DNA from: Pseudohalocynthiibacter aestuariivivens | GTDB lineage: Bacteria > Pseudomonadota > Alphaproteobacteria > Rhodobacterales > Rhodobacteraceae | NCBI RefSeq assembly: GCF_018457175.1 | Contig: NZ_JAGFNU010000002.1 | Location: forward strand, 124,001-188,000 | Length of the DNA stretch: 64,000 bases | Direction: 5' to 3' | Part shown: in pieces, positions 25,966-35,162 of the stretch | Layout: every line of letters begins with the position of its first letter | Position numbering within the stretch: the first letter of the stretch is position 1 | Program-made: the position numbers and the translations under genes | Notes under the pieces: model-generated | Databases searched by the model: none | What the model was told of the DNA's origin: nothing | The model's input: only the letters and a program-made list of their open reading frames with translations

Positions 25966-27581
25966 GCCGCGAACGCCTCTCACTCTACGATACCACCCTT
26001 CGCGACGGGCAGCAGACGCAAGGCGTGCAGTTCTCGACCGCTGAAAAGCAACAGATCGCCGAAATGCTTGATGCGCTTGGTGTTGATTATATCGAAGGCG
26101 GCTGGCCCGGTGCGAACCCGACGGACAGCGAGTTCTTCAGCGCAGCCCCCAAAACAAAGGCGATTTTGACAGCCTTCGGCATGACGAAACGCAGCGGGCG
26201 TTCGGCCGAAAACGACGATGTTCTGGCGGCGGTGATGAATGCGGGAACATCTGCCGTCTGCCTTGTTGGTAAAACCCACGACTTTCATGTCACGGCGGCC
26301 CTTGGGATAGATCTTGCCGAAAATACCGCAAATATCGCGCAGTCCATCGCGCATATCGTGGCGCAAGGCCGCGAGGCGTTGTTTGATGCCGAACATTTCT
26401 TTGACGGCTACAAGGCGAACCCGGACTACGCACTCGAAACGGTGAAAGCCGCCTATGACGCAGGCGCACGTTGGGTTGTTCTGTGTGACACCAATGGTGG
26501 CGCGTTGCCGTCAGAGATTTATGAGATCACCAGGGCAGTGATCGACGCGGGCATTCCCGGTGATCGTCTTGGCATTCACACGCATAACGACACTGAAAAC
26601 GCAGTCGCGAATTCGCTTGCCGCGATTGATGCAGGCGCGCGCCAGGTGCAGGGCACGCTGAACGGCCTTGGGGAACGTTGTGGCAATGCAAACCTCACCG
26701 CGCTGATCCCAACCTTGCTGCTAAAACCAAGCTATGCGGACAGGTTTGAAACAGGCGTAAGCCCTGAGGCACTGGTCGAACTGACCCGCACCAGCCGTAT
26801 GCTCGACGAAATCCTCAATCGAGTACCGCTGAAACAGGCAGCCTATGTTGGGGCAAGCGCCTTTGCCCATAAGGCGGGGCTGCACGCCAGCGCCATTCTG
26901 AAAGACCCGACGACATATGAACATATTGATCCCGCAAGTGTGGGAAACCGGCGTATCATCCCGATGTCAAACCAGGCCGGGCTTTCGAACCTGCGCAAAC
27001 GCCTTACCGATGCCGGGCTAGAGGTTGCCGCGGACAACCCGGCCTTGCCGCGCATTCTTGAGCAGATCAAGGAACGCGAGGGGCAGGGGTATAGTTATGA
27101 CACTGCTCAGGCGAGCTTTGAGCTTGTCGCGCGGGATGCGCTAGGGATGCTTCCGCAATTCTTTGAAGTGAAACGCTACAAGGTCACGGTTGAACGTCGC
27201 AAAAACAAATACAACAAGATGGTTTCCTTGTCCGAAGCTGTTGTTGTCGTGAAAATTGGCGGCTCGAAAATGCTGTCGGTTTCCGAGAGCCTTGATGAAA
27301 GCGGCAATGACCGTGGCCCGGTCAATGCGCTGTCAACTGCACTCGCGAAAGACCTTGGACCATACCAAAACTATATCGAAGATATGCGTCTGGTTGATTT
27401 CAAGGTGCGCATAACCGATGGCGGCACAGAGGCTGTGACCCGCGTGATTATCGACAGCGAAGACAGCAAAGGCCAGCGCTGGTCTACCGTTGGCGTGTCA
27501 CCCAACATCGTCGATGCATCATTCGAGGCTTTGCTGGATGCAATAAACTGGAAACTGATCCGCGACGGGGCAAAGGGATGA
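25962..27581 (+). CDS. cimA: Citramalate synthase
   Basis: Condenses pyruvate with acetyl-CoA to citramalate, the entry to the threonine-independent isoleucine route. The 539-residue protein has the DRE-TIM barrel start YDTTLRDGQQTQGVQF with metal/catalytic Arg-Asp, GLGERCGNANL, and the metal-binding HTHNDTENAVANS. The C-terminal LeuA-type allosteric domain (about residues 400-539) is present, suggesting isoleucine feedback. 2-Isopropylmalate synthase is the alternative, but the DGQQTQGVQF motif and length favour CimA. The ATGA start overlaps the repeat-bearing frame. Confidence 0.9.
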   Translation: MSRERLSLYDTTLRDGQQTQGVQFSTAEKQQIAEMLDALGVDYIEGGWPGANPTDSEFFSAAPKTKAILTAFGMTKRSGRSAENDDVLAAVMNAGTSAVCLVGKTHDFHVTAALGIDLAENTANIAQSIAHIVAQGREALFDAEHFFDGYKANPDYALETVKAAYDAGARWVVLCDTNGGALPSEIYEITRAVIDAGIPGDRLGIHTHNDTENAVANSLAAIDAGARQVQGTLNGLGERCGNANLTALIPTLLLKPSYADRFETGVSPEALVELTRTSRMLDEILNRVPLKQAAYVGASAFAHKAGLHASAILKDPTTYEHIDPASVGNRRIIPMSNQAGLSNLRKRLTDAGLEVAADNPALPRILEQIKEREGQGYSYDTAQASFELVARDALGMLPQFFEVKRYKVTVERRKNKYNKMVSLSEAVVVVKIGGSKMLSVSESLDESGNDRGPVNALSTALAKDLGPYQNYIEDMRLVDFKVRITDGGTEAVTRVIIDSEDSKGQRWSTVGVSPNIVDASFEALLDAINWKLIRDGAKG

Positions 27582-28345
27582 GCCTTCAGGCTTGTGCGGA
27601 ACAGGTTAGACGTGGCGACCCCGACAGGTTTCTTTCTGCGATGACTGCACCGCCGGACGCGCGGGCGAAACTGTTTCCGCTCTATGCTTTCAACCTCGAA
27701 GTGGCACGCGCACCGTGGGTTACGGAGGAGCCGATGATTGCTGAAATGCGTCTTCAGTTCTGGCGAGACGCTGTTGAGGAAATTGGCGATAGCAAACCGC
27801 CGCGCGCACATGAAGTTGTCGCGCCACTTGCAGCCGTGGTGCGCGAAGCTGGTTTGCCAGTTGAGGTTTTTGACGCGCTGATTACGGCACGCCGCTGGGA
27901 CATCTACCGCGACCCGTTCAAAGATCAGGCGGATTTTGACAGCTACATTGATAAAACGGCAGGCGGGCTGATGTGGTTGTCGGCTTTGTCTCTTGGCGCG
28001 GAGCCAAGTCAGGAAAGAGCGATCAGGGACTACGCCTATGCGGCGGGTGTTGCGAATTGGTTGAGGGCTGTGCCAGAGCTTGACGCGCGCGGGCGTATTC
28101 CGCTGCTGGACGGCCGAGCCTCGGGCGTCGCCGAGCTTGCAAAGACGGCGCTGAAACGCCTGAAATATGCGCGCCCCGATGTTGGCAAAAACTGTAGCGC
28201 AGCGTTGCGCGCCGGGTGGCAGGCGCGGTCAATTTTGATGCAGGCAATGTCAGAACCTGAACGGGTTGGCGAAGGCACGCTCGGAACGTCAGAGTTTCGA
28301 CGCAAAGGTAGTTTGCTTTGGAAATCCGCGATTAACAGTTGGTGA
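27578..28345 (+). CDS. Squalene/phytoene synthase family protein
   Basis: A 255-residue member of the trans-isoprenyl diphosphate synthase-like fold. FPLYAFNLEVARAPWVTEEPMIAEMRLQFWRDAV resembles the first substrate-binding helix, but the canonical DxxxD aspartate motifs are not conserved, as in NDUFAF6-like members linked to respiratory-complex assembly. A biosynthetic terpene role is therefore unsafe to assume. It is coupled to cimA by ATGA and is convergent with the MFS gene. Confidence 0.78.
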   Translation: MSLQACAEQVRRGDPDRFLSAMTAPPDARAKLFPLYAFNLEVARAPWVTEEPMIAEMRLQFWRDAVEEIGDSKPPRAHEVVAPLAAVVREAGLPVEVFDALITARRWDIYRDPFKDQADFDSYIDKTAGGLMWLSALSLGAEPSQERAIRDYAYAAGVANWLRAVPELDARGRIPLLDGRASGVAELAKTALKRLKYARPDVGKNCSAALRAGWQARSILMQAMSEPERVGEGTLGTSEFRRKGSLLWKSAINSW

Positions 28346-28347
28346 CT

Positions 28348-29580
28348 TCACACGTCTTCGTGGCGCATCACCAGCCAGATCAGTGACCCACCCGCCAGCA
28401 TCAGAAGTGGTGCCATTGCCAGATTGACCGAAGCCCAGCCTTGCTGAACATCGCCACCCGAACAATTCATCAAGCCACCGGAGGCGAGAGAGGCTAGGGT
28501 CACACAACCAAAGACGATCATGTCGTTCATGCCTTGCACCCGACCGCGTTCCTCTGGTTCATGTGCGGAGGCGAGCATGGCCGTTGCTCCGATGAACCCG
28601 AAGTTCCAGCCAATCCCAAGCAGGATAAGCGCAATGAAAAAGTTGGAAAGCTCAACGCCGCTTAATGCAACAATGCCAGCAGCACCAAGAATCGCGAGAC
28701 CGATTCCAACAATCTTTTCCACGCCGAATCGCGCAATCAGATGACCCGTAAAAAACGACGGTGCAAACATTGCAAGAACATGCCCGGAAACGACGTCAGC
28801 GGCGACGCCTTTCTCGTAGCCACAGCCAACCACCGCGAGCGGTGTTGATGTCATGACAAGGTTCATAAGTGCATAGGTAACCATGGCACAGATGATTGAA
28901 ACCGCGACGCGCGGCGTTTTCAAAAGCTCAAACCGGCTGCGGCCCTTGGGGGCATCGATTGCAGGTTTTTCTGGTGTCGGTATATCGAGAAAAAGGAACA
29001 GGAATGAACCAACAACATTCAGCGCAATAACTGCAAAATAAGTACCGATGAAAACAACTGGTAGTGCTTCGCTTGTAACCTTGACCAGTTGCGGTCCGAT
29101 CACTGCGGACGCCAGCCCACCCGCCATAACATATGAAATCGCTTTCGGTCTGAACTCATCGGAGGCTGTATCGGCCGCAGCGAAGCGGTAGAAACCCTGC
29201 GCAGACATGTATGTGCCCGTAAACAATGACCCAACAAGAAACAGCCCGAAAGATTGATGATATAAAGCGAATGCGCTGATCGAGGCCCCAATCGCGCCCC
29301 CCATACTTCCGATGAAAAAACCGACACGCCGCCCAAATCTTTGCATTATCGCTGAAAGCGGCTGTGCGTTAAGCATCGAGCCAATCACGATCAGGGAAAT
29401 TGGTAACGTTGCGAAACAGATATTTGATGCAAGCGATTGCCCTGCAAGACCACCAATGATGAAAAGCATCGGCATTTGCGCGCCAAGAATCGCCTGGGCA
29501 AGCACCAGAACAACCACGTTTCGTTTGGCTCTGAAGGGGTTGTACTGATTGGTATCAGGAGAGTCGGCATATATAGTCAT
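28348..29580 (-). CDS. MFS transporter
   Basis: A 410-residue major facilitator with twelve hydrophobic helices. The loop after helix 2 reads QRFGRRVGFFIGS, matching the MFS GxxxDRxGRR-type motif. The C-terminal half contains EPEERGRVQGMNDMIVFG. I use ATG 29580; TTG at 29586 is possible. A perfect palindrome, CGGTATACCG (29588-29597), lies just upstream of the start and could be an operator. The transported compound is unknown. Confidence 0.85.
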   Translation of the reverse strand: MTIYADSPDTNQYNPFRAKRNVVVLVLAQAILGAQMPMLFIIGGLAGQSLASNICFATLPISLIVIGSMLNAQPLSAIMQRFGRRVGFFIGSMGGAIGASISAFALYHQSFGLFLVGSLFTGTYMSAQGFYRFAAADTASDEFRPKAISYVMAGGLASAVIGPQLVKVTSEALPVVFIGTYFAVIALNVVGSFLFLFLDIPTPEKPAIDAPKGRSRFELLKTPRVAVSIICAMVTYALMNLVMTSTPLAVVGCGYEKGVAADVVSGHVLAMFAPSFFTGHLIARFGVEKIVGIGLAILGAAGIVALSGVELSNFFIALILLGIGWNFGFIGATAMLASAHEPEERGRVQGMNDMIVFGCVTLASLASGGLMNCSGGDVQQGWASVNLAMAPLLMLAGGSLIWLVMRHEDV

Positions 29581-29651
29581 TCGCAACCGGTATACCGATT
29601 TTACCTAAAGGAAAAGCCCTAAGATACAACTCAGGGACGATCCAGTAAATG

Positions 29652-30929
29652 CTAGCGACGATCGATCATATGTGCGAAAGAACCGGACACGTTTGGTGCC
29701 ATCAGGCCAATTTTTTCAAGGTCATTACCTTCGGCATCTCTGGCGTGAAAAAGGGGTGTTCCTTCAGCCTTTAGCGTTGTGGCGTAGTGAAACTCATGCG
29801 CTGTGAACCGGCCCACAAACGGACCAGTCTTGGCTGTAAGTGTACGGTAACCAAGATGGAGTTTTCGCTTCTCAAAACTGGTTTCAAGGCGCAACAACCC
29901 AAGCATTTCATGGCGATGTCCGGCCGCGTCGATTAAGCTATCTCCAAGCGTCATGTAACCTCCGCATTCGCCATAGACATGGGTACCGGAATGGGCGGAA
30001 TTCTGCACTCCAGACTTAAACGTTGACGCTGAAGCAAGCTGACCCGCATAAAGCTCCGGATACCCCCCTGGCAGAAAGATAATATCCGTTCTTGAAGGCG
30101 CTTCATCGGCAAGCGGCGAGAAGAAACTTATCTCGGCGCCTGCCACCTTCCAGTCATCCAGCAAATGAGGATACGCAAATGCAAAAGCTGCATCACGCGC
30201 AATGGCAATACGTTGTGCTGGTGGAGGGAACCGGTTTTTAGTAACGGCGTTCGCGACGGGTGCAGCAAGCGCAATCAACGCTTCCATATCCACGGTTGTG
30301 GCGACTGTATCTGCTGCACGGCTTAAATATTCGGACAGGTCTTCCCGTTCTTGCGCCTGCACCAACCCCAGATGGCGTGACGGATGGGAAAGACCGTTTT
30401 GTCGATGAATCGCCCCCAAGACCGGCAGACCAAGCGGGACAAGGGCGTTGCGTAACATTGTCTCGTGCCGCGCACTGCCGACATTGTTCAGTATAACAGC
30501 GGCAACTTTCACATCCGGGTCATGTGACACAAACCCACTAACGAGCGGCGCTATGGATTGCGCAGTCTTGGCGGCATCCACTATCAGCACAACAGGCAAG
30601 TTCAGTTGGCGGGCAAGATCGGCTGTTGCACCTTTTCCATCTGGTGGGGCGCCATCAAACAACCCCATCGCGCCTTCGATCAGTAGCAGCCCGTCACCGG
30701 CTGCCAATGCTTTCACCCGTTCTGGGGACATGGCCCAAGCATCGAGGTTTAGGCAGGGCGCACCACAGGCTGCCTCGTGGAATCGGGGGTCGATGTAATC
30801 CGGGCCGGACTTAGCACCGCGAACCAGGATTCCATTGCGCGACAGCGCGTGAAGCAGGCCAAGCGTTACGGTTGTTTTTCCAGCACCCGACGACGGGGCA
30901 GATAAGATCACCCCAGTGCTATTGCTCAT
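29652..30929 (-). CDS. cobB: Cobyrinate a,c-diamide synthase
   Basis: Amidates side chains a and c of (hydrogeno)byrinic acid using glutamine and ATP. The 425-residue protein has an N-terminal P-loop-like SAPSSGAGKTTVTLGLL (~10-26) and a C-terminal class I glutamine amidotransferase domain with the Cys nucleophile in YGECGGYMTLG. It overlaps the cobA stop by four bases on the same strand. Cobalamin made by this and the following genes could serve the corrinoid-dependent demethylation system at 42-48 kb. Confidence 0.92.
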   Translation of the reverse strand: MSNSTGVILSAPSSGAGKTTVTLGLLHALSRNGILVRGAKSGPDYIDPRFHEAACGAPCLNLDAWAMSPERVKALAAGDGLLLIEGAMGLFDGAPPDGKGATADLARQLNLPVVLIVDAAKTAQSIAPLVSGFVSHDPDVKVAAVILNNVGSARHETMLRNALVPLGLPVLGAIHRQNGLSHPSRHLGLVQAQEREDLSEYLSRAADTVATTVDMEALIALAAPVANAVTKNRFPPPAQRIAIARDAAFAFAYPHLLDDWKVAGAEISFFSPLADEAPSRTDIIFLPGGYPELYAGQLASASTFKSGVQNSAHSGTHVYGECGGYMTLGDSLIDAAGHRHEMLGLLRLETSFEKRKLHLGYRTLTAKTGPFVGRFTAHEFHYATTLKAEGTPLFHARDAEGNDLEKIGLMAPNVSGSFAHMIDRR

Positions 30930-31792
30930 GATGCTTCTGCCGGGCGACCACGCCCTAATGGGTCTGTATTGCGGGGCGCGTTCCCTGCAAGCTGCGATTG
31001 CCAGTCAAGCGCCTGTCGCATCAGAACCGAGCGGCCAACGCAGATGATAGCCGGCGGGGTCAGGCCCGCGTTATCTATATCGACAACAATCGTTCCAAGG
31101 GTTGTTTCAAGGACTTGTTGTGTTTCTGTTGTTGCATCCGTCACAACAGCCACGGGTTCCGAGGCAGGCCGTCCCGCGGCCCGTAGTTCGCCGGCAATCC
31201 GCTCGATATGTTTCATACCCATGTAGATCACAATGACTTGTGAGCCGCGTGCGATTGATCCCCAATCAAGCGACGATGGCGTTTCACCTGACTGATCATG
31301 GCCGGTCACAAACGTGACTGACTGGTTCACATCGCGATGGGTCACAGGCACACCGGCGTAAGCCAGACCACCAATACCCGCAGAAATACCAGGAATAATG
31401 CGAAACGGCACACCGTGCTGCACAAGTGTTTGTGCCTCTTCACCGCCACGTCCGAAAACAAACGGATCACCGCCCTTGAGGCGCAAGACTTTTTTCCCCG
31501 CTTTTGCCATGTCAACCAGCCGAAGCGAGATATCACGTTGCTTGGCCGAAGGTTTTCCACCGCGTTTGCCTGCGTAAATTTTCTCAGCTTGAGGATGTGC
31601 CCAATCAAGGATCGCCTCTTGCACAAGGGCGTCATAGACAATCACATCTGCCTGCTTCAGTGCGTTCAGTGCATGCAGCGTAAGCAACCCCGGGTCACCG
31701 GGGCCAGCACCACAAAGCCACACCCAACCGGGCTCTAACTCTGGCCAATTGCCCGGTGGAAGCAGGGCATTCTGTGCAGATGAATCACTCAT
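30926..31792 (-). CDS. cobA: Uroporphyrinogen-III C-methyltransferase
   Basis: SUMT methylates uroporphyrinogen III at C2 and C7 to precorrin-2, the branch point to cobalamin and sirohaem. The 288-residue protein has the SAM-binding start WLCGAGPGDPGLLTLHA, the conserved LRLKGGDPFVFGRGGEEA and VPVTHRD. The start at 31792 (MSDSSAQN) is preferred over an upstream frame that runs into cbiD sequence. It is divergent from cbiD with 97 bases between. Confidence 0.92.
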   Translation of the reverse strand: MSDSSAQNALLPPGNWPELEPGWVWLCGAGPGDPGLLTLHALNALKQADVIVYDALVQEAILDWAHPQAEKIYAGKRGGKPSAKQRDISLRLVDMAKAGKKVLRLKGGDPFVFGRGGEEAQTLVQHGVPFRIIPGISAGIGGLAYAGVPVTHRDVNQSVTFVTGHDQSGETPSSLDWGSIARGSQVIVIYMGMKHIERIAGELRAAGRPASEPVAVVTDATTETQQVLETTLGTIVVDIDNAGLTPPAIICVGRSVLMRQALDWQSQLAGNAPRNTDPLGRGRPAEAS

Positions 31793-31889
31793 GCGCCCCT
31801 TATGCAGCAGACTTGCAGTGGGCGCAAAGTCATCAGCGACACAGATTGATGGATTGGCGGCATCAAAAAGCCGCCCTATAGTCCGGCGA

Positions 31890-32966
31890 ATGAGCCGTAA
31901 ACCCACATCAGAGCTGCGCCGGGGCTGGACAACCGGAGCCTGCGCAACCGCCGCGACCAAAGCGGCATTGATACGGCTTTGGGGGGGTGAGTTTCCAGAA
32001 ACAGTCGGTTTAACACTACCAAGAGGCGAAACGCCGGAGTTTAAGGTTACCTATACTGCAGAAGGAAACGGTTGGGCGGAAGCGGGTATCATCAAAGATG
32101 CGGGTGATGATCCGGATGTGACACACGGCTGCCACGTACGAGCGCGCGTCAGGAAAATCGAATCTGGTGTGAAATTCGTGGCCGGAGAAGGGGTAGGAAC
32201 TGTCACCAAGCCGGGTTTGCCAATAGGGGTTGGAGAACCAGCAATCAACCCGGTGCCACGCCAGATGATGAAAGGTATCGTCATGGAAGTCGCCGCTCAA
32301 TATGAGGCGGGCGGGGGTATCGAGATTACTGTCTCTATCCCCGGCGGCGCAGAAATCGCCCAAAAAACCTGGAACCCGCGCCTTGGAATTGCGGGTGGCC
32401 TTTCCATTTTAGGTACCACGGGTGTCGTGCGGCCCTTCAGTTGTTCTGCATGGATCGCCTCAATTCATCGCGGTATTGATGTTGCCTGTGCGACGGGGCT
32501 GACCCATGTGGCTGGCTGTACGGGCGCGACCAGTGAACGCGTCGTTCAGGATCTCTACGGCCTCAGTGACCATGCCATGCTGGATATGGGGGACTTTGCA
32601 GGTGGTTTGCTTAAATACCTTCGCAAACACCCGGTGTCCCATATTACAATTGGTGGTGGCATCGGGAAATTGACCAAACTCGCGCAAGGTGCGGTTGACC
32701 TGCATTCCGGAAGGTCGCAAGTTGATTTCAATGCGTTGAATGAAATGGCGTCGAATATCGGGTTACCCGACATAAGTCGTGTTAATTCTGTTTTGGAAGC
32801 GTATGAAATTGCAGGGGAACCTCTGGCCAAACTCGTTGCAGGCCACGCCCTCGTGAGAGTGGAAGAAATGCTCGTAGACGCGCCGATAACGGCAGATATT
32901 GTTTTGATTGATCGTGCGGGAAAAATCCTTGCCCGGGCTGGTAAAGATCAAAAGGAAAGTGGATGA
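31890..32966 (+). CDS. cbiD: Cobalt-precorrin-5B (C1)-methyltransferase
   Basis: CbiD methylates C1 of the corrin ring. The 358-residue protein starts with the typical RRGWTTGACATAATKAAL (~10-28) and has HVAGCTGATSERVVQ and ITIGGGIGKLTKLAQG. I start at ATG 31890, which fits family length; the longer frame from 31749 overlaps the divergent cobA. First gene of cbiD-cobK-alkA-esterase, all joined by four-base overlaps. CbiD belongs to the classical anaerobic route, yet it also occurs in aerobic alphaproteobacteria that lack cobF. Confidence 0.92.
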   Translation: MSRKPTSELRRGWTTGACATAATKAALIRLWGGEFPETVGLTLPRGETPEFKVTYTAEGNGWAEAGIIKDAGDDPDVTHGCHVRARVRKIESGVKFVAGEGVGTVTKPGLPIGVGEPAINPVPRQMMKGIVMEVAAQYEAGGGIEITVSIPGGAEIAQKTWNPRLGIAGGLSILGTTGVVRPFSCSAWIASIHRGIDVACATGLTHVAGCTGATSERVVQDLYGLSDHAMLDMGDFAGGLLKYLRKHPVSHITIGGGIGKLTKLAQGAVDLHSGRSQVDFNALNEMASNIGLPDISRVNSVLEAYEIAGEPLAKLVAGHALVRVEEMLVDAPITADIVLIDRAGKILARAGKDQKESG

Positions 32967-33697
32967 AAGTTCTGTTGCTGGCGGGGAGCGGTGAGGCAAG
33001 GAAACTGGCCGAGCTTTTAGCGAACGAGCCGAGTACTGAGGCGATCGCCTCGCTTTCCGGTGCAACGCGCGAGCCAGGAAAACTGCCGCTGCAAACACGG
33101 GTCGGCGGGTTTGCAGGCGCGGAAGGTTTCAGAAAATGGGTGGTTGAACATGGGATCACCGCTGTAATTGATGCAACACACCCGTTTGCGCACCGTATCA
33201 GCAAGCGAACAGCTGAAATTTGTGCGTCACTTAACATTCCATATTTACAGGTTCTCCGCCCAGAATGGCGACCCGGCGCCGGAGATAACTGGATATTCAT
33301 CGATCATGAAGAAGACGCCAGTGCGTATATCCCAGATGCCAAGACAGTGTTCCTTGCGACCGGACGTCAAACGCTTGACAGATTTTCAGGGCTCGTTGGG
33401 CGTAGGTTAATTTGTCGCCAGATTGACCCTCCGGACCGACCGTTTCCATTTGAGGGTGGCGATTTTTTGGTTGGACGGCCCCCGTTCTCAGTTTCCGATG
33501 AATTAAACCTGTTTCGCGAATTGAAAGTAGACTGGCTTATCGTGAAAAATGCTGGCGGCGACCGGAGCCGCACAAAACTGGATGCAGCGCGCGAACTTGG
33601 TATTCCTGTTTTGATGATCAACCGCCCGCCGCAACCCGATGGCACAACCGTGCGCACCCCTGAAGAGGCGCTAAGCTGGTTGCGGGCGCTGTCATGA
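32963..33697 (+). CDS. cobK: Precorrin-6A reductase
   Basis: NADPH-dependent reduction of precorrin-6A to precorrin-6B (CobK/CbiJ). A 244-residue protein beginning MKVLLLAGSGEARKLAELL with a nucleotide-binding glycine motif, then VIDATHPFAHRISKRTAEICASLNIPYL, VFLATGRQTLDRF and IVKNAGGDRSRTKLDAARELGIPVLMI, all typical of the family. It overlaps cbiD and the DNA glycosylase gene by four bases each. Confidence 0.9.
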   Translation: MKVLLLAGSGEARKLAELLANEPSTEAIASLSGATREPGKLPLQTRVGGFAGAEGFRKWVVEHGITAVIDATHPFAHRISKRTAEICASLNIPYLQVLRPEWRPGAGDNWIFIDHEEDASAYIPDAKTVFLATGRQTLDRFSGLVGRRLICRQIDPPDRPFPFEGGDFLVGRPPFSVSDELNLFRELKVDWLIVKNAGGDRSRTKLDAARELGIPVLMINRPPQPDGTTVRTPEEALSWLRALS

Positions 33698-34323
33698 TAG
33701 GCCGGATTATCAAGGGCGATACCTGTGTTGCCGAAGGGGCTGCGTATCTTGCCGGAAACGAGCCGCGCTTTGCTGCTGCACTGTCAGAAACCGGGCCGTT
33801 GCCCCTGCGCTTGCGCAAAGATGGTTTCGCGGCACTGTTAGACGCGATTGTCAGTCAACAAATCTCTGTCGCGGCTGCGAATGCAATCTGGCAGCGTATG
33901 AAAGACGCGAAACTGACCGGTCCGCGCAAGATTCGGGTGGCCAGTGAAGACGAACTGCGCGCCTGTGGCCTGTCTTCGCAAAAAATCAGATATGCCAAAG
34001 CCTTGAGCGAGGCTGGTATCAACTACGTTGCACTGCGAGAGACACCAACAGACGGGGTGATAAAAACCTTGCTCGCCGTTCCCGGCATCGGGCCCTGGAC
34101 CGCAGAAATATATGCAATGTTTTCACTTGGGCGCGCAGACGTTTTCGCACCCGGTGATCTGGCATTGCAGGAATCAGCGCGCCTGATTTTTGAATTGGAA
34201 TCACGTCCGACTGAGAAACAATTTCGCCAAATGGCAGAGGCCTGGGCGCCATGGAGGAGCGTTGCAGCCCGGCTGCTCTGGTCCTATTACCGTATCGCAA
34301 AAGCGCGGGAAGGAATTCGATGA
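33694..34323 (+). CDS. DNA-3-methyladenine glycosylase II-like
   Basis: A 209-residue base-excision repair glycosylase of the HhH-GPD family (AlkA type), which removes alkylated bases. The helix-hairpin-helix LLAVPGIGPWTAEIYAMF is followed by the catalytic Asp in FAPGDLALQESARLIF. The N-terminal portion LLDAIVSQQISVAAANAIWQRM is also diagnostic. It lacks the extra N-terminal domain of E. coli AlkA. Its place between cobK and an esterase gene is probably operon tailing rather than shared function. Confidence 0.88.
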   Translation: MIGRIIKGDTCVAEGAAYLAGNEPRFAAALSETGPLPLRLRKDGFAALLDAIVSQQISVAAANAIWQRMKDAKLTGPRKIRVASEDELRACGLSSQKIRYAKALSEAGINYVALRETPTDGVIKTLLAVPGIGPWTAEIYAMFSLGRADVFAPGDLALQESARLIFELESRPTEKQFRQMAEAWAPWRSVAARLLWSYYRIAKAREGIR

Positions 34324-34982
34324 CACGAGAACTGCAAAGTGGGCGGCGGGCATCCGCCTCGGGGACGACGAAGAATGTCGTTGTCTTTTTACATGGGTAT
34401 GGCGCGGACGGCGCTGATTTGCTTGGGCTTGCTGATCCGCTTGCACAGCATATGCCGGATACGGTTTTCCTTGCCCCAAACGCTCCGGAAAATTGCATCG
34501 GTAACCCTATGGGATTTCAATGGTTCCCTATCCCCTGGATTGACGGATCGTCACAGGAAGCTGCTCTTGAGGGGCTTGAGCGCGCCGCGGATGATCTCAA
34601 CGTCTATTTGGATACAGTCCTTGAAAAAGAGAGTGTAACACCCTCTAATTTAATGATTATAGGATTTTCACAGGGAACGATGATGGCGCTACATGTGCTT
34701 CCTCGCAGAGCGGAGGAAGTTTCTGGGATTATTGGTTTTTCTGGCAGATTGATGGCCCCAGAAAGGTTGGCCGCAGAGGTGGTTACGCGCCCGCCGGTCT
34801 TGTTAATACATGGAGATCAGGATGACGTGGTGCCACCCCAGTCCATGAACGAAGCCGGGGAAGCACTGGGCGAAGCAGGGTTTGATGTATACGCGCATAT
34901 TATGAAAGGTACGGGTCACGGTATTGCCCCGGACGGACTGGGAGTTGCGCTTACTTTCATGAAGCAAAGGCTGGGTAGCTAA
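34320..34982 (+). CDS. Alpha/beta hydrolase (phospholipase/carboxylesterase family)
   Basis: A 220-residue serine hydrolase of the carboxylesterase/YpfH type. The nucleophile elbow is GFSQGTMMALHVL, the oxyanion region VVFLHGYGADGADLLGLA, the acid in LLIHGDQDDVVPP and the His in GTGHGIAPDGL. I start at ATG 34320, overlapping the glycosylase stop, rather than the in-frame start at 34251 inside that gene. The natural substrate is unknown; short-chain acyl esters are typical. Confidence 0.88.
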   Translation: MTRELQSGRRASASGTTKNVVVFLHGYGADGADLLGLADPLAQHMPDTVFLAPNAPENCIGNPMGFQWFPIPWIDGSSQEAALEGLERAADDLNVYLDTVLEKESVTPSNLMIIGFSQGTMMALHVLPRRAEEVSGIIGFSGRLMAPERLAAEVVTRPPVLLIHGDQDDVVPPQSMNEAGEALGEAGFDVYAHIMKGTGHGIAPDGLGVALTFMKQRLGS

Positions 34983-35162
34983 CCCTGTCGTTCAGGTTGC
35001 TTTGATCCGTCATATTGTCGTTAAACTTTTTTAGTACGTCTTTGAACAAGCATCGCATATTGTGGGGGTTGTCAGGCGGGAAAGGCTATATATAGTCGTT
35101 TCCAAATCGGGGCAGCATGTTCTGCTCCAAACGGCCAGATCAGGTGATCGGGTCGAGAGCGA

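Noticed and set aside
25838-26044. A 68-codon plus-strand frame in the cysS-cimA junction.
   Set aside because: It is Arg/Pro-rich, repeat-derived and runs into cimA out of frame; the alternative frame coupled to both genes is more credible.
34251-34320. A longer N-terminus for the alpha/beta hydrolase from ATG 34251.
   Set aside because: It lies entirely inside the glycosylase gene in another frame, and the ATGA overlap at 34320 gives a normal family start.
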